From NCBI RefSeq assembly GCF_900109455.1, contig NZ_FOAG01000001.1:62001-126000 (forward strand): 64,000 bases of DNA, given 5' to 3'. The notes beneath the pieces were generated by a model that saw nothing but the letters and a program-made list of their open reading frames with translations, was not told the origin of the DNA and searched no databases. The stretch comes from Roseovarius azorensis (GTDB taxonomy: Bacteria > Pseudomonadota > Alphaproteobacteria > Rhodobacterales > Rhodobacteraceae). Positions 51,201 through 60,164 of this stretch are shown one piece after another (within the stretch, counting starts at the first letter, position 1; the number at the start of each line of letters is the position of its first letter). The translations under genes were made by a program, and so were the position numbers.

Positions 51201-52730
51201 TCAGCGTTGCCGAAGCACGGTGCTGATATAGTTCGCGGGATCGTGCAATTGGTCCGCCGTGGCCTCGATATAGCCCATGGCGGACCCTGCGAATACCGAA
51301 AGCGCGACGAGGCTCGCCAGCATCGCAAAGCAAGCCACCACTGGCAGAGTGGGTTGCGGTGGGGCGGTGTGTGTCGGTTCCGTCTCGTCGGGGGCAGGCT
51401 CTGGTGTCTCTGTCTTCCAGAAGATCACGCTGCCCGCCTGTGCAAAGCCCAGCATGGCCACCAGCGAGGTGATCAGGATCACCGACCAGACAAGCCAGAC
51501 CTCGGACATGTCGCGGACCGCATCAAGGATCAGCAGTTTGCCGATGAACCCCGATAGCGGAGGCATGCCCGCCGTAGCGATCGCGGCGCCGAAAAAGAGC
51601 GCGGTAATGAGGCCGTGCTGCGCCAGTTGCGGGCCGGGGCGCAGCGCGCCCGCAATTTCGCCGCGCTGTTCGCGCACCAGATCGACCACGATAAACAGGA
51701 GCGCACCCGCCAGCGTCGAATGCACCAAGTAATAGATCGCAGCCGATGTGGTGGCGACCGTAAAGCCCGAGAGTGCAATCAGCAACGTGCCCATCGAGGC
51801 AATGGCGGCAAAGGCCGCGAGCCGCCCCAGGCGTTTCGCCCCGAGAATGCCGATCATCCCCACCGCCAGCGTGAGCAGCGCGCCATAGAGCAGGATCTGG
51901 TCAATTAGATTGGCGGTTGTTGCAAGATCAGGGCCAAAGACCAGCGTATACATGCGCAGGATCGCATAGGCCCCAACCTTGGTCATGATGGCAAAAAGGG
52001 CGGCGACCGGCGCCGGAGCCTCGGCATAGGTTTCGGGCAGCCAGAAATGCAGGGGCAAGAGTGCGGCCTTGATGGCAAAGACCAGAAAGAGCAGCATCGC
52101 CCCCACGCGCAACAGCCCGCTGTCCTCTGGTGGAACCTCTGCGGCGCGCTGCGCAAGATCTGCCATGTTGAGCGTGCCGGTTACCGCATAGAGCGTGCCG
52201 AGGGCAAAGAGAAACAGCGTAGATCCAAGCAGATTGTAGATCACATATTGAACGCCCGCCCGGAACCTGCGTCGCCCGCCTGCATGGATCATCAGGCCGT
52301 AGGACGCGATAAGCAGCACCTCGAAAAAGACGAAGAGGTTGAACGCATCACCGGTCAGGAAAGCCCCGAAAATTCCCATCAGCTGGAACTGAAAGAGCGC
52401 GTGAAAACTGTTACCGCGCTGATCCCAGCCGGTGCCAACGGCATAAAGCAGGATGATGATCGCCAGCACGGCCGTCAGCAGCACCATCAGCGCAGACAAC
52501 CGGTCCAGCACCAGTACGATGCCGAATGGCGCGGGCCAGTTGCCCAGTTCATAGACCTCGATCGCGCCGGTTGCGGCATGGGTCATGAGGCTGATCGCGA
52601 TTGCCAGAACCGCGCCTGAGCCCGCCAGCGAGAACACGCGCTGCAGCGCCGGGTGATGGCGCATCGACAGGGTCAGGATCGCCGCCAGAACGGCGGGCAG
52701 GACGACCGGGGCAATGATCCAGTGACTCAT
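51201..52730 (-). CDS. mrpD: Mrp antiporter subunit D
   Basis: This 509-residue polytopic subunit is homologous to complex I NuoN/M, with about 14 helices. The proton-channel segment FAIKAALLPLHFWLPETYAEAPAPVAALFAIMTKVGAYA contains the key Lys and Pro residues, and Glu is present in LFVFFEVLLIASYG. An extra Pro/Glu/Thr-rich cytoplasmic insert lies near residues 430-455 (ETPEPAPDETEPTHT). It overlaps mrpC by 4 bp. Confidence 0.95.
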   Translation of the reverse strand: MSHWIIAPVVLPAVLAAILTLSMRHHPALQRVFSLAGSGAVLAIAISLMTHAATGAIEVYELGNWPAPFGIVLVLDRLSALMVLLTAVLAIIILLYAVGTGWDQRGNSFHALFQFQLMGIFGAFLTGDAFNLFVFFEVLLIASYGLMIHAGGRRRFRAGVQYVIYNLLGSTLFLFALGTLYAVTGTLNMADLAQRAAEVPPEDSGLLRVGAMLLFLVFAIKAALLPLHFWLPETYAEAPAPVAALFAIMTKVGAYAILRMYTLVFGPDLATTANLIDQILLYGALLTLAVGMIGILGAKRLGRLAAFAAIASMGTLLIALSGFTVATTSAAIYYLVHSTLAGALLFIVVDLVREQRGEIAGALRPGPQLAQHGLITALFFGAAIATAGMPPLSGFIGKLLILDAVRDMSEVWLVWSVILITSLVAMLGFAQAGSVIFWKTETPEPAPDETEPTHTAPPQPTLPVVACFAMLASLVALSVFAGSAMGYIEATADQLHDPANYISTVLRQR

Positions 52731-53083
52731 GCCTCGTTCTCCTGCTCGTCTGGCGGTGCCTTGGGGCCGATATTGACGCTGTCGTTGCGTGATGACAGGT
52801 AAGAGCCAAGCGCGAGGATCACCACCACCGCTGTCATCCCGAAGGAAATCACGATAGCCGTCAGCACCAGAGCCTGCGGTAGCGGGTCGGTGTAGATCTC
52901 CACCCCCTTGCGCAGGACCGGGGGCATGTTGATAGCCAGCCGTCCGCTGGCAAAGAGAAACAGGTTCACCGCATAGGTCAGCAGCGAAATCCCGATGATC
53001 ACGGGAAAGCTGCGCAACCGCAGCACCAGATAGAGCCCGGCGGCTGTCAAAAGGCCGATTGCGCTTGCCGTCAGCAGTTCCAC
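52727..53083 (-). CDS. mrpC: Mrp antiporter subunit C
   Basis: This 118-residue NuoK-like subunit has three helices (ASAIGLLTAAGLYLVL, FPVIIGISLLTYAVNLFLFASG, ALVLTAIVISFGMTAVVVILAL) and the PLPQALVLTAIVI motif. It starts 1-2 bp after the mrpAB stop and overlaps mrpD. Confidence 0.95.
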   Translation of the reverse strand: MELLTASAIGLLTAAGLYLVLRLRSFPVIIGISLLTYAVNLFLFASGRLAINMPPVLRKGVEIYTDPLPQALVLTAIVISFGMTAVVVILALGSYLSSRNDSVNIGPKAPPDEQENEA

Positions 53084-53084
53084 G

Positions 53085-55964
53085 TCACTTGCCCCCCTCG
53101 TCCTGATTCTCCGCAGTCACACGGGCCGGGTTGATATCCATCGGGAAAACGTTGACCGTCTCGCCCGTGCGTCGCGCCATGTTCGACAGGCTGTTGAGCG
53201 CCAGCATCACGGCACCGACCACGGTCAGGAACACACCAATGTCAAAGGCAATCGCCGTGGCCCATTCGAATTCCTCGATCGGGGGGAAATGCAGATAGCC
53301 GTAATCCGATGTCAGGAATGGTCGATCCGCCAGCCAGGCACCGATGCCGGTCACAGAGGCGACCAGAACACCGACGCCGATGGTCGCATGATATGTCACC
53401 CGCTGCCGCGCCTCGGCCCAGGCAAATCCCGAAGCCATGTATTGCATGAGGAACGCGATCGCCACGATAAGCCCGGCGATGAAACCGCCGCCGGGTTCAT
53501 TGTGACCGCGCAAGAAGATATAGGCCCCGACCATCAGCGCGATGGGCATCATCATGCGTGTGGCCACCACCATCATCAGCGGGTGACGGTCGCCTGCTTC
53601 GGGGCGGGCATTACGGTCCCAATTGGCCAGCCAGCGACCGCCCGATCCCTTGAGGACCGTTTCGGTCAGCGCATAGATCACCAGCGCGGCGATCCCCAGC
53701 ACGATGATTTCGCCATAGGTGTCAAAGCCCCGGAAATCCACGAGGATCACGTTGACCACATTGGTGCCGCCGCCGCCCTTGTAGGAATTGGCGAGGTGAT
53801 AGGCGGAAATGCTTTCAAAGGTGAAATCGCGGATCAGGATGGCGTAGGTCAACCCGGTGACAGCGACGCCACCTGTGACCGCAATCACCGCATCGCGCAT
53901 CCGGCGCGCCGGGCTGCTTTCGGCGGGCGTCGTGCGCGGCAGGAAGTTCAGCGCGAGCAGAAGCAGGATGATTGTCACGACCTCGACCGAGATCTGCGTC
54001 AGCGCAAGGTCAGGCGCCGAGAAATAGACAAAGCCGAGCGATACCATGAGACCGACGATCCCCATCAGCACCAACGCGAGAAATCTGTTGCGGTGAAAGG
54101 CTACCAGGCTGATCGTGGCCAGCACCAGCAAGAGCCAGCCAATTGCGGGCAGGGCGGTTACGGGCAGCGCTTCGCGGGTTGGAGGCAGGGCGCTGCCGCC
54201 AGACCAAGCCAGCCAGCCGGCCACCAACACAAACACCGATAAAACCGCGGCATTGCGCGTCAGGGCGCCATTATGGACCCCGTCGGTCAGGGCGGCGCTC
54301 GCCCGGGTTGCCGCGTCGGCGACGGCGTCAAACATCACCTTGGCCTCGGGGCGCGGCGTGGCCAGCCAGAACCGCATCAGGGGCGCGTGCAGCGCCAGCA
54401 GGATTGCGCCGCCCAGCAATGCGGCACCCGACATGTAAAGCGCCGGGGTCAGCCCGTGCCAGATCTTGAGGTGAAAATCGGGCAGCCTGCCCCCCGTCAC
54501 CGCCCCAGCAGTGACCTTGACCAGCGGTTCGGCCAGGAACGGGGCGATGCCGATCACCACCACAAGTACCACGAGAAACGCCGGGGCCGCCCACATGCCG
54601 AAACCGGGATCATGCGGGTGCGCGGGATAGTCGTCGCGTACCGGGCCGAGGAACACGTGGACGATATAGCGCAACGAATAGGCGACCGAAAAAAGCGCGC
54701 CCAGCGCGGCCAGCGCGGGCACCAGCCAGGGATTGCCCCACCAGACCGTATGAGACGCCTCTTCCAGCATCATTTCCTTGGACAGGAACCCGTTGAGAGG
54801 AATGACGCCCGCCATCGACAGGGCCGCAATGGTGGCGATCCCGAACGTGACGGGCATCAGCCGGCGCAGCCCCCCCAGGCGCTTGATATCGCGGCTGTGC
54901 GCCTCGTGATCGACGATGCCTGCGGTCATGAAGAGCGCGGCCTTGAACGTGGCGTGGTTGATGATGTGAAACACTGCCGCCACCGCCGCCATCTTGGTGC
55001 CAAAGCCGAGAAGCATGGTGATGAGACCCAGGTGGCTAACCGTGGAAAAGGCCAGCAGCGCCTTGAGGTCATCCTTGAAGAGCGCGATTTTCGCACCGAT
55101 GACCATGGTGATCAGCCCCGTGGTCGCGACGATATAGAACCATTCCGGCGTGCCCGACAGGACCGGCCACATCCGCGCCATCAGGAACAGTCCCGCCTTT
55201 ACCATCGTGGCCGAGTGAAGATAGGCCGACACGGGCGTCGGGGCCGCCATCGCATGTGGCAGCCAGAAATGGAACGGGAACTGCGCCGATTTGGTAAAGC
55301 ATCCCGCCAGGATCAGCAGTAGCGCGGGCAGATACATCGGGCTGGCCTGAATTGCGTCCTTCTGCGTCAGGATCACGTTCAGGTCATAGCTGCCTGCAAT
55401 CTGACCCAGGATCAGCATGCCCGCGATCATCGCAAGCCCCCCCATGCCGGTGACGGTCAGCGCCATGCGCGCGCCCTGCCGCCCTTCGGGCAGGTGTTTC
55501 CAATACCCGATCAGCAGAAAGGACGATAGCGAGGTCAGTTCCCAGAAGATCAGCAAAAGCAGGATGTTGTCGGACAGGACGATCCCCACCATCGCACCCT
55601 GAAAGAGCAGCAGGTAAGCATAGAACTGCCCCATCGGATCCTCGCGCGAGAGATAGAAGCGCGCATAGAGAATGATCAGCAAACCGATACCCAGGATCAG
55701 CCCGGCAAAAAGCAGGCCCAGTCCGTCGAGCATGAAATTGACATTGAGACCGAGACCGGGCAGCCAGTCGAGTCTGAACAGCAGCACTTCGCCGCGCATG
55801 ACTGCGGGTGCGCAGATCATCAGAAGGACCAATGCGAGGATCGTGGGGGCGGCGGTGAAAGCCGTGCAGGTGTTGCGCCCCGCCTGAATCATCAGTCCCG
55901 GCAGGAGCGCGCCGAGAAATGGTAGCGCCGCGATGATCGGCAAAAATCCTCCGGCGGTGTCCAT
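53085..55964 (-). CDS. mrpA: fused Mrp antiporter subunit A/B
   Basis: This 959-residue protein combines NuoL-like MrpA (about residues 1-780) with MrpB (about 800-950), the fusion that defines group 2 Mrp/Pha systems. Channel motif is FTKSAQFPFHFWLPHAMAAPTPVSAYLHSATMVKAG, with LFWELTSLSSFLLIGYW for the Glu/Trp region. The B part shows GAYIFLRGHNEPGGGFIAGLIVAIAFLMQYMASG. It imports H+ in exchange for Na+, giving sodium and alkaline tolerance and supplying the Na+ gradient used by the TRAP system here. First gene of the operon. Confidence 0.95.
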   Translation of the reverse strand: MDTAGGFLPIIAALPFLGALLPGLMIQAGRNTCTAFTAAPTILALVLLMICAPAVMRGEVLLFRLDWLPGLGLNVNFMLDGLGLLFAGLILGIGLLIILYARFYLSREDPMGQFYAYLLLFQGAMVGIVLSDNILLLLIFWELTSLSSFLLIGYWKHLPEGRQGARMALTVTGMGGLAMIAGMLILGQIAGSYDLNVILTQKDAIQASPMYLPALLLILAGCFTKSAQFPFHFWLPHAMAAPTPVSAYLHSATMVKAGLFLMARMWPVLSGTPEWFYIVATTGLITMVIGAKIALFKDDLKALLAFSTVSHLGLITMLLGFGTKMAAVAAVFHIINHATFKAALFMTAGIVDHEAHSRDIKRLGGLRRLMPVTFGIATIAALSMAGVIPLNGFLSKEMMLEEASHTVWWGNPWLVPALAALGALFSVAYSLRYIVHVFLGPVRDDYPAHPHDPGFGMWAAPAFLVVLVVVIGIAPFLAEPLVKVTAGAVTGGRLPDFHLKIWHGLTPALYMSGAALLGGAILLALHAPLMRFWLATPRPEAKVMFDAVADAATRASAALTDGVHNGALTRNAAVLSVFVLVAGWLAWSGGSALPPTREALPVTALPAIGWLLLVLATISLVAFHRNRFLALVLMGIVGLMVSLGFVYFSAPDLALTQISVEVVTIILLLLALNFLPRTTPAESSPARRMRDAVIAVTGGVAVTGLTYAILIRDFTFESISAYHLANSYKGGGGTNVVNVILVDFRGFDTYGEIIVLGIAALVIYALTETVLKGSGGRWLANWDRNARPEAGDRHPLMMVVATRMMMPIALMVGAYIFLRGHNEPGGGFIAGLIVAIAFLMQYMASGFAWAEARQRVTYHATIGVGVLVASVTGIGAWLADRPFLTSDYGYLHFPPIEEFEWATAIAFDIGVFLTVVGAVMLALNSLSNMARRTGETVNVFPMDINPARVTAENQDEGGK

Positions 55965-56184
55965 GGATGTCTTACCCCCCGTTTCCCGTCTCTGCAGGCT
56001 GCCTCGGCCCTTGCGCCACGTAGGGGCACATTTTCAGACCGTCTCAGTTGATTGGAGGTAATATACGGTGGCGACGGTCCGCGACAACCCGATTCCGACG
56101 GTTTCCTCGCATCACCGCTTCAGAGGCGAAGTGGCAAGGAGCGTGCGCGCAAACATAGCTCATTCGCACTGACGCCAGCGGGAT

Positions 56185-56220
56185 CAACCAACCGCGCCGC
56201 CGCGAGGTCGCGGTTGGTTG
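56185..56220. terminator. long perfect stem-loop 3' of tmm
   Basis: Arms CAACCAACCGCG (56185-56196) and CGCGGTTGGTTG (56209-56220) form a 12-bp perfect stem with a 12-nt loop, 15 bp after the tmm stop. There is no T run on the minus strand, so it may be an mRNA-stabilising or Rho-related end rather than a classic terminator. The arms contain AACCAA/TTGGTT, like the operator candidates at the other end of tmm. Confidence 0.5.
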
Positions 56221-56235
56221 GGCGGCATTCATTCG

Positions 56236-57579
56236 TCAGTTGCGCAGATATGCCTCCATCGTGTCGTCAAGCGCATCTTTCCAGGGCGTATGATGTACGG
56301 GGGCCATCGTGCCGGTGATGACCGATTTGTAGGAATTGTCGCGAAAGCCCATGATGTCCTTGATCTTGTGGTATTTCCACTCAAAGAAGGCCTCGCAGGC
56401 TCCGGCGACGTCGAAACTGGGATAATCGGTTTCGTCGATCAGTTCCTGAACGTAATCCCCCTGATACTGGATCGCGTATTTCGCATCCTCGCCCGCATCC
56501 TCGCGGTCCTGACGTTCTTTCACGTCGGCCAGCATTGTTTCGCGGTCGGGAATCGCGATCTTGCCCATGATCGCATCGCGAACCCACCACGCCTGCGCGT
56601 CGAACATGTTGAAGGTAAACCACTGATCCTGCATCCCGAGGTAAAAGAGCCTGGGATTGTTGACCCACACGACACCTTTGTAGAGATCGCTGGTGGCCAG
56701 ACGGTTGGTGGTTTTGAGGCGAAGGTCATCCGGGAGGAAGTTGAAGAAATGCTTGTAGCCGGTGCACAGGATGATTGCATCGACCTCGCGACTCGATCCA
56801 TCCTTGAAATAGGCGGTCTTGCCCTCCACGCGCACCAATGCGGGAACCTCTTGCCAGTTGTCGGGCCAGGCAAAGCCCATCGGTGCGTTGCGATAGGCAA
56901 CGGTGACGGATTTGCAGCCATACTTCCAGCATTGGGAACCAATATCCTCTGCCGAATAGGACGAGCCGAGGATCAGGATGTCCTTGTCCTTGAACTCGCG
57001 CGCGTCGCGGAAATCATGCGCATGCAGGACGCGACCGTTGAAGGTATCGAAGCCTTCGTAGAAGGGAACGTTCGGAGTCGAGAAATGGCCCGAAGCAACG
57101 ATTACGTGGTCGAATTGCTCGGTATAGGTGCGATCCTTTTCATGGTCGTGGATGGTCACGCTGAAAAGGCGGCTCTTTTCGTCATACTCGACCCAGCGCA
57201 CCACCGAGTTGAAGCGGATCCAGTCACGCACCCCGGCCTTGAGTACGCGGCCTTCGATATAGTCGAAGAGCACGGCGCGCGGCGGGTAGGACGCGATCTG
57301 CTTGCCAAAATGTTCCTCGAACGAGTAATCGGCAAATTCGAGACCCTCCTTGGGGCCGTTAGACCACAAATAGCGGTACATCGAGCAATGTACCGGCTCG
57401 CCGTTCTCATCCAGCCCTGTGCGCCATGTGTAATTCCAAAGGCCACCCCAGTTTGCCTGTTTTTCGAAGCAGACGATATCAGGTATGGCCTCGCCCTTCT
57501 GGGCGGCGGACTGGAATGCCCGCAATTGCGCAAGGCCCGAAGGGCCGGCCCCGATGATGGCTATCCGTTTCCTGGTCAT
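56236..57579 (-). CDS. tmm: trimethylamine monooxygenase (flavin-containing)
   Basis: This 447-residue class B flavin monooxygenase oxidises trimethylamine to its N-oxide with NADPH and O2. FAD motif GAGPSG is at 10-15, the FMO signature [13 protein letters not shown] in the middle, NADPH motif [13 protein letters not shown], and C-terminal [17 protein letters not shown]. The sequence follows bacterial Tmm closely ([36 protein letters not shown]). GAGGGAG sets the ATG at 57579. Roseobacters usually carry tdm next to tmm; here it is absent within the window. A TTGACA -35 box and inverted repeats lie upstream. Confidence 0.93.
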   Translation of the reverse strand: MTRKRIAIIGAGPSGLAQLRAFQSAAQKGEAIPDIVCFEKQANWGGLWNYTWRTGLDENGEPVHCSMYRYLWSNGPKEGLEFADYSFEEHFGKQIASYPPRAVLFDYIEGRVLKAGVRDWIRFNSVVRWVEYDEKSRLFSVTIHDHEKDRTYTEQFDHVIVASGHFSTPNVPFYEGFDTFNGRVLHAHDFRDAREFKDKDILILGSSYSAEDIGSQCWKYGCKSVTVAYRNAPMGFAWPDNWQEVPALVRVEGKTAYFKDGSSREVDAIILCTGYKHFFNFLPDDLRLKTTNRLATSDLYKGVVWVNNPRLFYLGMQDQWFTFNMFDAQAWWVRDAIMGKIAIPDRETMLADVKERQDREDAGEDAKYAIQYQGDYVQELIDETDYPSFDVAGACEAFFEWKYHKIKDIMGFRDNSYKSVITGTMAPVHHTPWKDALDDTMEAYLRN

Positions 57580-57600
57580 TGTAAACTCCCTCGTTGACTG

Positions 57601-57621
57601 AACCAGATGTAGCATCTGGTT
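57601..57621. promoter_or_regulatory. 21-bp palindrome just upstream of tmm
   Basis: Arms AACCAGATG and CATCTGGTT are perfect complements separated by TAG. The site ends 22 bp before the tmm start codon, in the 5' leader or near the transcription start, a typical place for repressor binding. Confidence 0.6.
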
Positions 57622-57625
57622 CCTT

Positions 57626-57661
57626 ATTGGTCTGGTCCAGATAGTCATTTGGCAGACCAAT
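57626..57661. promoter_or_regulatory. 36-bp inverted repeat overlapping the tmm promoter
   Basis: Arms ATTGGTCTG and CAGACCAAT are perfect complements separated by 18 bp. On the minus strand the outer edge abuts a perfect TTGACA (57663-57668), so the repeat sits between -35 and the start site of tmm. An inner CTGGTCCA (57632-57639) recurs in the repeat at 59993-60028, which has the same overall length. Confidence 0.6.
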
Positions 57662-57662
57662 C

Positions 57663-57668
57663 TGTCAA
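57663..57668 (-). promoter_or_regulatory. tmm -35 promoter element
   Basis: Read on the minus strand this is TTGACA, the sigma70 consensus, 84 bp from the tmm start. The -10 is less clear (ACTATC or TATCTG at 17-19 bp spacing). Confidence 0.45.
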
Positions 57669-57755
57669 CCAATTTTCATAACGTGAAACTAATTTTCTGC
57701 ATGCCCGGTTGGATTCGCTCTGCTATTGCCGAAAATTGCTGCTACATCTGGTGGC

Positions 57756-59054
57756 ATGCACAATTCGAGTTTTGCCCATAAGCTTGCGGTCACCAGCATC
57801 CTGCCACGGATGCGTGTGGGCATGGTCAAGCCAATCAATATCGGCTTTCTTGCGCCGTTGAGCGGGCCGGTGCAGTCTTGGGGGCTGCCGGGGCTGAATG
57901 GCTGCCGAATCTGGGAGGATTGGTTGAACCGCTCGGGCGGGTTGCTCATCCAGGGTCGTCGCTATCCAGTCTGCATTCACGAATACGACTGCGGCTATGA
58001 TGGCGCGCGGGCGGTGGCAGGGGCCGAGCATCTGGTGCGGACCCACGGCGTTGCCTTGATGATGATGCTGGGCGGCGACACGTTCACGCCGGTGCGTGAC
58101 TATCTGACCGCGCACAAGGTTCTGACCTCGACCCTGTTGCCAAGCGATCTGTCGCCAGACACGCCCTATCTGATCGCACCAAGCGAGTTGCACCCCATCT
58201 ACAACGTGACGGGCGTCGACTGGTTGGCACGCAATCGGCCGGACCTTCGCAAGGTGGCGATGTGCAGCCAGACTGATGCGCTTGGCACACCGTCGCTGGC
58301 CACCTACCGCGCGGCGTTCAACGCGACGGGATTCGAGGTGGTCAAGGAAATCCGTTATGACCCCGATGTGACGGATGCGGCATCATTGGTGCAGCCGATG
58401 CTGGATGCCGGGCCGGATCTGCTGTGCTGGTGCACGAGTTATGCGCCGATGGTGCATGCCATGACCGAATATGCCCATGCACAAGGCTATACTGGCGCGA
58501 TCCTGTCCTGCACGATGGACAATTACGATCGCCTCGTGGCGCGCACCTCGGTCGCGTTCATGGAGGGGGCCACTTTTCAGTTTCCGGATTTCGACGATCC
58601 CAAGCTGCGTCGCAAGGCGTTCTTTTTCAATCAGCCACATGTGTTTTTTGCCGAATACAATCGCCGCTTTCCCGACAGCTGGAGCGCGGTAAGCTGGGAG
58701 TATGCGGCGATCCTCGATATCTGGCATGCAGCGGTGGAGAAGGCGGGAAACGTCAATACCTTGTCTGTACTGGCGGCGATGAAACAGATCGGGGAGGTCA
58801 CGCATGCCTTTGGTGCGGCGCGTTGGTGGGGTGAGGAAATGTTTGGCATCGCAAACGCGCTGGTGGGTGACTGGCCGGTGGTCACCATCCAGAACGGCAA
58901 GGCGCGGATCGTCGAGTTTGGCTCTATCCCGGACTGGCTCTCCCGCCACGAGGCGTTGTTGAGGGCTGAAATGTCCGCGCTCGAGCAATTATGGCATCAG
59001 CGCGCCGCTGCCGGATCGGGTCTGTCGCTGAACGCGCGGTCGGTGCCTGTCTAG
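57756..59054 (+). CDS. cytoplasmic-looking homologue of an amide/urea-type ABC binding protein
   Basis: This 432-residue protein is about half identical by eye to the exported binding protein at 60165 across its full length (IGFLAPLSGPV, LGGDTF, STLLPSDLSPDTPYLIAP, HPIYNVTGV, FQFPDFDDPKLR, SWEYA, IANALVGDWPVV). It lacks any signal peptide: the first 28 residues are polar, without a hydrophobic core. It therefore resembles AmiC, a cytoplasmic sensor derived from a binding protein. Start uncertain (57756, 57810 or 57822). It is divergent from tmm and convergent (4 bp overlap) with a GntR regulator. It may sense the importer's ligand. Confidence 0.8.
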   Translation: MHNSSFAHKLAVTSILPRMRVGMVKPINIGFLAPLSGPVQSWGLPGLNGCRIWEDWLNRSGGLLIQGRRYPVCIHEYDCGYDGARAVAGAEHLVRTHGVALMMMLGGDTFTPVRDYLTAHKVLTSTLLPSDLSPDTPYLIAPSELHPIYNVTGVDWLARNRPDLRKVAMCSQTDALGTPSLATYRAAFNATGFEVVKEIRYDPDVTDAASLVQPMLDAGPDLLCWCTSYAPMVHAMTEYAHAQGYTGAILSCTMDNYDRLVARTSVAFMEGATFQFPDFDDPKLRRKAFFFNQPHVFFAEYNRRFPDSWSAVSWEYAAILDIWHAAVEKAGNVNTLSVLAAMKQIGEVTHAFGAARWWGEEMFGIANALVGDWPVVTIQNGKARIVEFGSIPDWLSRHEALLRAEMSALEQLWHQRAAAGSGLSLNARSVPV

Positions 59055-59770
59055 CCGTCCTGGAGAAGTAGCTTCTGTTCCTCGACCAGATGCAGTTTGA
59101 TGAATTCGACCGCCGCCTCCACGTCACGCGCGGCGATCGCATTGAAGAGTGTGTTGTAACGCTGTTGGTAATCCTGGATGCGCTTTGGGGTCAGGTGGCG
59201 ACGCATCAGCGGAGCCCGAAAGCTCTGCTGGCAGGCGTCGATGACCAGATCATAGCAGGAGGCGAGCAGAGGGTTCCGGGTGCCCTGTGCAATCTTGCGG
59301 TAAAGCTCTTCTTCGTATCTGACAAAGTCCGATATTTCGGTACGCACGCTTTCAATGTGAGTGATGGTCTTGCTCAGATCCTCGAGATCGCGCGGGGTCA
59401 TGTTGATCACCGCCAGCCGCACCATTTCGGGTTCGAGGATACCGCGCATCACGAGGTGGTCAAGCGGGCTGGTGCGTTCGGCGACGGTGCTGTCCGTACC
59501 ATTACGATCTGGGGCGGAACGGTAGGTGACGAAACTGCCACTGCCGGCCCGGCGACGGATGATCTCTCGATTCTCCAGTACGTCGAGCGCTTCGCGCACA
59601 GTATTGCGCGACACGCCGAGCTCTGACGCGAGGGTACGCTCCGAGGGCAGGCGGGTATCGGCGGGATACTCCTCGGATCGGATGCGGGCAAACAGTGCGT
59701 CGATCACCACTTGGACCGTCGCGCCGACGGATTGACCGGACAAAAGCTGATTGGTGAGGGTGTCGTTCAT
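59051..59770 (-). CDS. GntR family (FadR/FCD type) transcriptional regulator
   Basis: This 239-residue regulator has an N-terminal wHTH (ADTRLPSERTLASELGVSRNTVREALDVLENREIIRRRAGSGSFV) and a C-terminal FCD domain (about 85-230) of the type that binds a carboxylate/metal effector. It is divergent from the ABC importer and convergent with the cytoplasmic binding-protein homologue. TTGGT-containing inverted repeats upstream of tmm and of the importer are its likely targets, though this is inferred. No strong ribosome site precedes the start. Confidence 0.9.
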   Translation of the reverse strand: MNDTLTNQLLSGQSVGATVQVVIDALFARIRSEEYPADTRLPSERTLASELGVSRNTVREALDVLENREIIRRRAGSGSFVTYRSAPDRNGTDSTVAERTSPLDHLVMRGILEPEMVRLAVINMTPRDLEDLSKTITHIESVRTEISDFVRYEEELYRKIAQGTRNPLLASCYDLVIDACQQSFRAPLMRRHLTPKRIQDYQQRYNTLFNAIAARDVEAAVEFIKLHLVEEQKLLLQDG

Positions 59771-60164
59771 TCAGGGTGCCGTTCATGCAAAGTGGGTAGA
59801 ATGTTTATACGCAGTGACGGACGCAGGCGCAATTTTCCTGATAGTGACCCGGTTCGGTATCCCGCTTTCATGGACTCAGGCATGGTGTTTCCGAATTGGT
59901 ATGGAACCGGTCTGATCTGTCGGATCTTTGGGCGTTCTGCTAAGCATCTGATAAAATTTGATTTTCCGACGTGGAGGGAAGGTTTTCGGGACTTTGGTTG
60001 GAAAACTGGTCCAATATTAACAACCAAAATAAAGAAATTTTCTTTGCGGGAAACACTGAATCGGTTAGCGTTCTCTTAGAGTCACCTTTTCCGGCCGAAA
60101 TTGGCATGAAACTGGTTTTTGCAAAGACCGTCGCGAAACAGGCGGGCCAACACGGGAGACGACA
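59771..60164. promoter_or_regulatory. 394-bp regulatory gap between gntR and the ABC importer
   Basis: I see no supported gene here; short open frames lack ribosome sites. The base composition is AT-richer than flanks. Candidate sites are TTGGGC and TAAAAT 18 bp apart (59928-59957) as a promoter for the importer, an imperfect ATTGGTATG..ACCGGTCTG cluster (59895-59914), and the inverted repeat listed separately. A long leader of over 100 bases may precede the binding-protein gene. Confidence 0.45.
59993..60028. promoter_or_regulatory. 36-bp inverted repeat upstream of the ABC importer
   Basis: Arms TTTGGTTG and CAACCAAA are perfect complements with a 20-bp spacer containing CTGGTCCA (60006-60013). 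Length, TTGGT outer arms and inner 8-mer match the tmm upstream repeat at 57626-57661, so both may bind the adjacent GntR protein. Confidence 0.55.

Noticed and set aside
54273-55322. Plus-strand open frame opposite mrpAB
   Set aside because: Shadow of the MrpA coding region rich in Arg/His/Gln.
56218-57597. 459-codon plus-strand frame opposite tmm
   Set aside because: Although long and fairly hydrophobic, it mirrors tmm, whose FAD and FMO motifs are complete; no ribosome site.
59711-60079. Open frame in the gntR-importer gap
   Set aside because: No ribosome site, no recognisable domain, and it covers the candidate promoter and inverted repeat.
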